Origin: Streptomyces sp. col6 | GTDB taxonomy: Bacteria > Actinomycetota > Actinomycetes > Streptomycetales > Streptomycetaceae | Reading direction: 5' to 3' | Length of the DNA: 64,000 nucleotides | Assembly (NCBI RefSeq): GCF_008042035.1 | Contig: NZ_RDBL01000014.1 | Span: forward strand, 173,272-237,271 | Part shown: positions 41,850 through 50,800 of the stretch, piece after piece | Layout of the letters: the number at the start of each line of letters is the position of its first letter | How positions within the stretch are numbered: position 1 is the stretch's first letter | The notes under the pieces: generated by a model | Seen by the model: the letters and a program-made list of their open reading frames with translations, nothing else | Told to the model about the DNA's origin: nothing | Databases searched by the model: none | Made by a program: the position numbers and the translations under genes

Positions 41850-44800
41850 TCATGACGCGCCGAGCTCCTCGTCGAGCGCGCGGAACAGCTCCTCGTCGGT
41901 GGCGGTCTCCAGATCGTCGTCCGGTGCCTCGCCGGCCTCCGGCTCCGCCGCCTGCTCGTCCCAGAGCCAGAGCGCCGCCCGCAGCCGCTCCCGCAGCGCG
42001 TCGAAGCCCTCGCCGCCGACGGTGACGGACTCCAGCAGCCGTTCCAGCTCCTCGGCGTCCGTCCGCTCGTCCGGGGCCAGGAGTACGGCCAGCCGTCCGG
42101 CCAGGGCGGTGGGCGTCGGGAAGTCGAACACCGTGGTGGTCGGCAGCCGCAGCCCGGTCGCCGCCGAGATCCGGTTGCGCAGTTCGACCGCCGTCAGGGA
42201 GTCGAACCCGATCTCCTTGAACGCCCGGTCGGCGGTGATCTCGTCGGCCGTCAGATGACCGAGCACGGCCGCCACCTGCTCCCGTACCAGCGCGAGCAGC
42301 GCCTGCGTCCGCTCGGGCCCGCGCAGCGCGGCCGGCCGGTCCGCCGCCGACGCGGCCGTCGTCCGCACCCCGCTCGCCGCCCGGCGCACCGCGGGTGCCC
42401 GCACCAGCGACCGCAGCACGGCCGGCACTCCGCCGGTCCCGGGCCCGGCCTCGGCCAGGGACCGCAGCCCGGGGCCGTCCAGGGGCGCCGGTACGAGCAG
42501 CGGCCGGCCGTCGGCCAGGGCGGCGTCGAACAACGCCAAGCCCTCGGGCACCGACATCGGGACGAGCCCGCCCCGCGCGATCCTGACCCGGTCCGCGCCG
42601 CCCAGATGCCCGGTCATCCCGCTGGCGGCCTCCCACATGCCCCAGGCCAGGGACACCGCGGGCAGCCCGCGCAACCGCCGGTGACCGGCCAGCGCGTCCA
42701 GGAAGACATTGGCGGCCGCGTAGTTGCCCTGCCCGGCTCCGCCGAGCAGACCGGACGCGGAGGAGAACAGGACGAACAACGACAGGTCGAGCCCCTGGGT
42801 CAGCTCGTGCAGATTCCAGGCCGCGTCCGCCTTGGGCCGCAGCACGGCCCGCACCTTCTCCGGGGTCAGCGAGGCGAGCACCCCGTCGTCCAGGACCCCC
42901 GCCGCGTGCACCACCCCCGTGAGCGGATGCGCGGACGGCACGGAGTCCAGCAGTCCGGCGAGCGCGTCCCGGTCGGCGGCGTCGCACGCGGCGATCCGCA
43001 CCTGTGCCCCCAGCCCGGTCAGCTCGTCGGCCAGCTCGGCCGCCCCCGGCGCTTCGGGGCCCCGGCGGCCGGTGAGCAGCAGATGGCGCACTCCGTGCGC
43101 GGTCACCAGATGCCGGGCCAGCGCGGCGCCCAGGGTCCCGGTGCCGCCGGTGATCAGGACCGTCCCGTCCGGCTCCTCGCGCGGCGGCAGGGTCAGGACG
43201 ACCTTGCCCGTCTGGCGGGCCTGCCCGAAGTGCCGGAACGCGTCGGGCGCGCGGCGTACGTCCCAGCTGGTGACCGGGAGTGGCGCCAGCTCACCCCGCT
43301 CGAAGAGGCCGAGCACCCGCGCCAGCGTGTCCGCGACCCGGTCCGGGTCCATGTCCAGCAGCTCGAACGGCCGGTACGCGACGCCCGGCCGCTGTGCCGC
43401 GATCTCCGCCGGGTCCCGCAGGTCGGCGATGCCCATCTCGACGAACCGCCCGCCGGGGGACAGCAGCCGCAGCGAGGCGTCGATGAACTCCCCGGTCAGC
43501 GAGTTCAGCACCACGTCGACCCCGGGCGCGGCCGTGGTCTCCGCCCGTCCCGTCACGTCCAGGACGTGCTGCTCGAATCCGGTCGTACGGGAGGAGGCGA
43601 GGTGGTCCGCGTCGAGCCCGAGGGCCCGCAGCGCACCCCATTTCGCCGGGCTCGCCGTGGCGAACACCTCGGCCCCGATGTGCCGGGCCACCTGGAGCGC
43701 CGCCATGCCGACCCCGCCGGCCCCGGAGTGGATCAGCACCCGCTCGCCCCGGCGCAGCCCGGCCAGTTCGACCAGCCCGTAGTAAGCCGTCGTGAACACC
43801 GCGGGCACGCCCGCCGCTTGTGCGTACGACCAGCCCTCCGGGATACGGGCGACGAGCCGCCGGTCGGCGACGGCCAGCGGCCCCACCGCCCCCGGCACCA
43901 GCCCGAACACCCGGTCCCCGGCCGCCAGACCGGTGACCCCCGGCCCGGTCTCCACGACGACGCCGGCCGCCTCCGTGCCGAGCGGAGTGGCTTCCGGGAC
44001 CATCCCGAGAGCGGTCAGCACATCACGGAAGTTGAGCCCGGCGGCCCGCACCTCGATCCGTACCTGGCCCTCGGACAGCGGGGCCTCGGCCGCCGGATGC
44101 GCGGCGGCACGCAGGTCGTCCGGCGACCCGCCGGGCGTCTCCAGCCGCCACCCCGCCACCCCCGCGGGCGGTACGACCGTCACGGGAGCGGTCTCCGCCC
44201 GGCGCAGCCTCGGCACCAGCACCCGGCCGTCCCGCAGCGCAAACTGAGGCTCCCCGGTGGCGACGGCCGAGGCCAGCGCGTCCAGCGAGGACCGCTCCCC
44301 GTCGTGGTCCACCAGCACCACCCGGCCCGGGTTCTCGGTGGCGGCCGACCGCACCAGCCCCCACAGCGGGGCGGCGCCGAGATCGACCGGGTCACCGGGG
44401 AGGGCGGCCACGGCACGGCGGGTGAGCACGACTAGACGGCTCTCCGCCCCGCCCTCGTCGCCCAGATGGTCCCGGAGCCGGCCGAGCAGCCACTCCACGG
44501 CCGCCCCCGCCGCGACGGGTGCCGCACCCTCGAACGGCGCGGTGGCGTCCAGCACGTCGAACGCCGCCCGGTCCGCCGGCACCGGCGTCGCGTCGATCTC
44601 CGTCCACTCCGGGCCGTACAGCGAGTCGGCGGCCGAGGCCCCCGGCGCGGAAGGCAGCTGACCGGGAGAGAGGGGGCGCAGGGTGAGGTCGTCCACGCTC
44701 ACCACCGGCGCGCCCGTGGGGTCGGCGACCGAGACGCGGACGGTGTCCCGGCCCCCGTCGCCGGGGGAGACGGTGACCCGCAGAGCCGTGGCTCCGGTGG

Positions 44801-47800
44801 CCCGCAGCACCGCCCCCGACCAGGAGAACGGCAACCGGATGCCCTCGCCGAGGAAGTCACCGAGCCCCAGCGTGTGCAGCGCCGAGTCCAGGAGCGCCGG
44901 ATGCAGGACGAACCGGGCCGCCTCCGCGTGCAGCTCCGGTGCGAGCGACACCTCGCCGTGCACGGTGTCCCCCGCACGCCAGGCGGCGGTCAGGTTCTGG
45001 AACGCGGGACCGTACTCGTAGCCCAGCGCGGCGAGTTCGCCGTACAGGTCGCCGGTGTCCAGCGGGGTGGCCCCCACAGGCGGCCAGGTCTCGTCGTGCG
45101 TCCCGTCCCACGGCGGCACGGCGTCCGCCGGCGCGAGGACGCCCGTGGCATGACGGGTCCACCCCGGCCCCTCGCCCAGGACGTCGTCCACCGGGACATC
45201 GGGCCGGGAGTGCACGGCGAGCTGCCGACGGCCCTCCTCGTCCGGTGCCTCCACGGACACCTGGACCCGCACTCCGCCCCGCTCGGGCACGAACAGCGGT
45301 GCCTCCAGCGTCAGTTCGTCCACCGTTCCGGACCCGGCCTCCCGTCCCGCCTGGAGCGCCAGTTCGAGATGGGCGGTGGCCGGGAGCAGGGGAGTCCCGT
45401 TCACGGCGTGGTCGGCGAGCCAGGGGTGGGTGCGCAGCGAGATCCGGCCGGTGAGCAGGAGCGTCCCGTCCTGGGCGAGCGTGGTCGACGCCGTCAGGAA
45501 GGGATGATCGGCCGCGTCCACACCGAGGCTCCCGGCGTCGCTGTGCGCGGCGGGCCCCTCCAGCCAGTAGCGCTTGCGCTGGAACGGGTACGTGGGCAGA
45601 TCGGTGGCGCGGCCGGCGCCCGCGGGGAGGGCGGGTGTCCAGTCGACGGGAATGCCGTGGGTGTGGAGATGGGCGAGGGAGTGGTGGAAGCGGGTGAGGG
45701 TGCCTTCGTCGCGGCGGAGTGTGCCGGTGACGAGGGCGGTGGTGTCGGTGGTCTCGGCGGTGTCCTGGAGTGCGGTGGTCAGGACGGGGTGCGGGCTGAC
45801 CTCGACGAACACGGAGTGGCCGGCGTCGAGGAGGGCGCGCACGGCCGGTTCGAAGAGGACCGGGTTGCTCAGGTTCCGGTACCAGTAGTCGCCGTCCAGC
45901 TCGGTCGTGTCCAGGAAGGAGTTGGTGAGCGTCGAGTAGAAGGCGGTGGTGGTGGGCTGCGGGGTGATGTCGTGGAGGAGGGTGTGCAGGGTCTCTTCGA
46001 GGGGGTGTACGTGGGGGGTGTGGGAGGCGTAGTCGACGGGGATGGCGCGGGCGCGGACGTCCCGGCTGTTCAGCTTCTCGACGAGGGTTTCCAGCGCCTC
46101 GGCATTGCCTGCGACGACCGTGGTGGTGGGTCCGTTGTGGGCGGCGATGTACAGGTCGGAGTGGTCGGCGAGAAGGGCCTGCGCGTCGTGATGGCCGAGG
46201 GGTACGGACGCCATGCCGCCGGTGCCGGCGAGCTGGAGGATGGCGTGGGAACGCAGGGCCACCACCTTGGCGGCGTCGTCGAGGGTGAGGGCGCCGGCGA
46301 TGTACGCGGCGGCTATCTCGCCCTGGGAGTGGCCGATGACGGTGTGGGGGTGGATGCCATGGTGCTGCCAGAGTTTGGCGAGGGAGGTCATCACCGCGAA
46401 CAGCGCGGGCTGGATGACGTCGACGCGGTCGATGGGCGGGCCCTCGGGCTCGCCGTTCAGTACGTCGAGCAGGTTCCACCCGGTGTAGGGCTGAAGCGCC
46501 TCGGAGGCGGCGGTGAGGTGGTCCGCGAACACCGGTGAGGTGAGCAGGAGTTCGCGGGCCATGCCCTCCCACTGCGAACCCTGGCCCGGGAACACGAACA
46601 CCGCCCTGCCGGCCTCCGTGACCGTCCCGCGCACCGCGTCCGCGCCGGCCGCGCCCCGCTCCAGTCCGGCCAGGTTCTCCAGCAGCCGGTCCCGGTCCCG
46701 TGCCACGACCACCGCGCGATGGGCGAGCCCGGCCCTGCCGGTGGCCAGTGCCTTCGCGACCGGGGCGGGGTCCGTCTCCGGGTGCTCCTGGAGATGGCGG
46801 CGCAGTTGCCCGGCCTGCTCGGCCAGGGCCTCGGCGGTGTGCCCGTACAACAGCCACGGCAGCGGAGCGTCGCTGTCCGGGGCAGGCTCGCCGCTGGGCA
46901 CCGGTTCCGGTGCCTCCTCCAGCACCACATGCGCGTTGGTGCCGCTCATGCCGAACCCGGAGACCCCGGCCCGGCGCGGCCGGTCGCCCGGCGCCCACTC
47001 CCGGGCCTCGGTGAGCAGGCGTACGGCTCCGGCCTCCCAGTCGATGTGCGGGGACGGCTCGTCCACGTGCAGCGTCTTCGGTAGCAGCCCGTTGCGCAGG
47101 GCCTGCACCATCTTGATGACCCCGCCGACCCCGGCCGCCGCCTGGGTGTGCCCGATGTTCGACTTCAACGAACCCAGCCACAGCGGTTGTCCGGCCGGCC
47201 GGTCCTGCCCGTACGTGGCGATGAGTGCCTGCGCCTCGATCGGGTCGCCGAGCGTCGTCCCGGTGCCGTGGGCCTCCATGGCGTCCACATCGGCGGTCGT
47301 CAGCCCGGCGTCCGCGAGGGCCTGGCGGATCACCCGCTGCTGGGAGGGGCCGTTGGGCGCGGTGAGACCGTTGCTGGCCCCGTCCTGGTTGGTGGCGGTG
47401 CCGCGTACGACGGCGAGCACCTCGTGGCCGTTGCGGCGGGCGTCCGACAGCCGCTCCACCAGGAGCAGCCCCACGCCCTCGCCGAAGGCCGTACCGTCCG
47501 CACCGGCCGCGAACACCTTGCACCGCCCGTCCGGGGCGAGCCCGCGCTGCCTGCTGAAGCCGATGAAGATGTCCGGGTTGGCGAGCACGGTCGCCCCGCC
47601 CGCCAGCGCGAGATCGCACTCGCCGCGGCGCAGCGACTGCACCGCGAGATGCAGCGCCACCAGCGACGACGAGCACGCCGTGTCCACCGTCACCGCGGGC
47701 CCTTCGAGCCCGAGCGTGTAGGCGATCCGGCCCGAGGCGATGCTGCCCGCGCTGCCGATGCCGAGATACCCCTCCATGTCGGCGGGCAGCTTCACCCGGG

Positions 47801-50800
47801 AGCCGTAGTCCGTGTACACCACGCCCGCGAACACCCCGGTCCGCGAACCCTGCAACGACGTCGGGTCGATGCCCGCCCGCTCGAACGCCTCCCAGGCGCT
47901 CTCCAGCAGCAGCCGCTGCTGCGGGTCCATGCTCGTCGCCTCACGCGGGCTGATCCCGAAGAACCCGGGGTCGAACCGGTCCGCGTCGTGCAGGAAGCCT
48001 CCTTCGCGTGCGTACGAGGTCCCCGGGTGCGCCGGGTCCGGGTCGAAGAGGCGGTCGAGGTCCCAGCCCCGGTTGTCCGGGAACGGCGAGATGACATCGC
48101 TCTCCGAGGCCACCACCCGCCACAGGTCCTCCGGGGTGCGCACCCCGCCCGGGTAGCGGCAGGCCATCGACACGATCGCGATGGGCTCGCCGTCCTGGAT
48201 CGCGGCCCGTCCGCCGGTCGCCACCGTGACGCCCTCGCCCAGCAGTTGGTCGCGCAGATGGGCCGCGAGGGCGGCGGGGGACGGGTGGTCGAAGACAAGG
48301 GTCGCGGGCAGCCGCAGCCCCGTCACCGTGTTGAGCCGGTTGCGCAGCTCGACGGCCGTGAGGGAGTCGAAGCCGAGATCCTTGAAGGCACGCGAGGCGT
48401 CCACGCTGTCGCCGGCCGAGTGCCGCAGCACCCCGGCCACCTGCTCGCCCACCAACTCGACCAGCACCCGCAGCTGTTCGGGCTCCGGCTGACCGACCAG
48501 GGACGAGACGAGCGAGCCGGCAGCGGCCGCATCCGCACCGGCGGCGGTCCGCACCGTACGGACTAGGGAGCGCAGCACCGGAGGCAGGAGCCCCGTCCCG
48601 GCCTGCGCGGTGAGCGCGGCCCGGTCCAGGCGCGCCGCGAGCAGCACCGGCCGCGCCGGCGAGCGCAGCGCCGCCCCGAGAGCTGCGGCCACCTGGTCCT
48701 CGTCGAACCGGGCCAGCCCGTGGAACGCGGTGTCCCTGGGCCCCCAGGAGACGGACACCCCCGGCAGCCCGAGCGCCACCCGGTGCTGCGCGAGCGCGTC
48801 GAGATACGTCCCGACGGCAGCGGAGTCCGCGCGCCCTGATCCACCGAGCGCCGAGGAGGCGTCGGGGGAGAGGAGGACGAACGCGGCCAGGTCGAGCCCG
48901 AGGGTCAGTTCGTGCAGGTTCCAGGCCGCCGCCCCGGAGGCTCGCAGCCGGTCCGCGAACTCCTCGGGCGAGGTGGAGAGCAGCAGGGCAGGGTCGGGCG
49001 CGGCCGGTGCGTGGAAGACCGCGCCGACCGGATGCGCCGCCAGCGCGCCGGCCAGGAACTCCCGGTCCGCCGCGTCGCCCTCGGCCACCACCACCTCCGC
49101 GCCCAGCGCCTCCAGCCGCTCCGCCAGTCCCCGGGCGGGGGACAGGAGCAGCACGCGGCGGGCGCCCAGGACGGTGACGGCATGGACGGCCGCGACCTGG
49201 GCGAGGTCCCCGCCGCCGGACACGACGACCGTCGAGCCCTCGGGCAGCACGGGCGGCTCACCCGTGTCCTGCGGATCGGACACGGCCAGTCTCGGTACGC
49301 GTATCTCGCCGTTCCGCAGGGCAAGTTGGGCTTCACCGGCGGCAAGGGCGGCCGGCAGAGCGGTCAGCGACGCCGGTTCGGCGTCCAGGTCGGCCAGGGT
49401 GATCCGGCCGGGGTTCTCCGCCTGGGCGGCGCGGACCAGTCCCCAGACGGGCGAAGGGGTCAGGTCCTGTACGTCGTCCGGGCTCGTGGTGACGGCGTGG
49501 TGGGTGAGCACCACCAGATGGGTGTGGCTGTTCGCCTCGTCGCCGGTCCAGGCCCGGAGCGCGGGCAGCAGTTCGCTCGCGGACGAGGCGTGCAGCAGAA
49601 CCAGGCCGGGCGCCGCCCCCTCCTCCGGCGCCGGTTCGTAGAGCACGTGGGCGGTGGCACCGAAGGCGTCGCGCAGTTCGGCGGCGGGTTCGGCGGACGA
49701 CGTCCACTCGGTGTACGGAACGGCGGCCCCGGTCCCGGGCACCACCGTCCACTCGGTACGGAGCAGCCAGTCGTGGCGTGCCCGGTCCGCCCGGCCCAGG
49801 GCCCCGGCGGCCGGCGGCCGCAGGAGCACCGAGTCCACGGAGGCCACCGGCGCGCCGGTCGGATCGGCCAGCAGGACGGCGAACCCCTCGCCGCGCCGGG
49901 AGACGCGCACCCGCAGACCGCCCGCGCCCACCGCGTACAGACTCACCCCGCTCCACACGGCGGGTTCCAGCAGCTCGTCGCTCTGGGCGAGAGCCGTCGC
50001 CTGCACGGCCACCGTGAGGAGGGCCGGATGCAGCCCGTACCGCCCGGCATCGGCCGCGACGACCTCGGGCGCGGACACCTCGGCGTACACCTCGTCGCCC
50101 CGACGCCACAGCCGGGCCGGCCCCTGGAACGCGGGGCCCAGCCCGTACCCCAGCGCCTCCAGCCGCGCGTACACCTCGTCGGTGTCCACGGGGGTCGCCC
50201 CGGCGGGCGGCCAGGAGGTCAGCGGCTCGGGCACGGACCCCGGTCCGGGGGCGAGCCGTCCGGTGACATGACTGGTCCAGGCCCGGTGCAGTGAGCCGTC
50301 GTCGTCCCCGTCGTCGTAGGCGCGGGTGTGCAGGGTCAGCTCGCGTCGGCCGTCACCGCCCGGCGCACCCGCTGTGAGCTGCACGTCCACACCACCGTGC
50401 GCGGGGAACACCACCGGTGTGCCGACCGTCAGCTCCTCCACCACCAGATCGCCCAGCAGCCTGCCTGCCTCCAGAGCCAGTTCCACGGCGGCGGCGGGCG
50501 GCAGGACCGGCGTCCCCTCCAGGGCGTGGTCGGCGAGCCAGGGGTGGGTGCGCAGCGAGATCCGCCCGGTGAGCAGCAGGGCGTCGCCCTGGGCGAGCGT
50601 GGTGGCGGCGGTGAGCAGGGGGTGCTGGGTGGTGTGCAGCCCGAGACTCTCCGGATCGCCGTCGGTCGCGGCGTCCTCCAGCCAGTAACTGCGGTGCTGG
50701 AACGGGTACGTGGGCAGATCGTGCGGGGCGTCCGCGACATCCGGCACGACCGGTGTCCAGTCGACGGGGATGCCGTGGGTGTGGAGGTGGGCGAGGGAGT

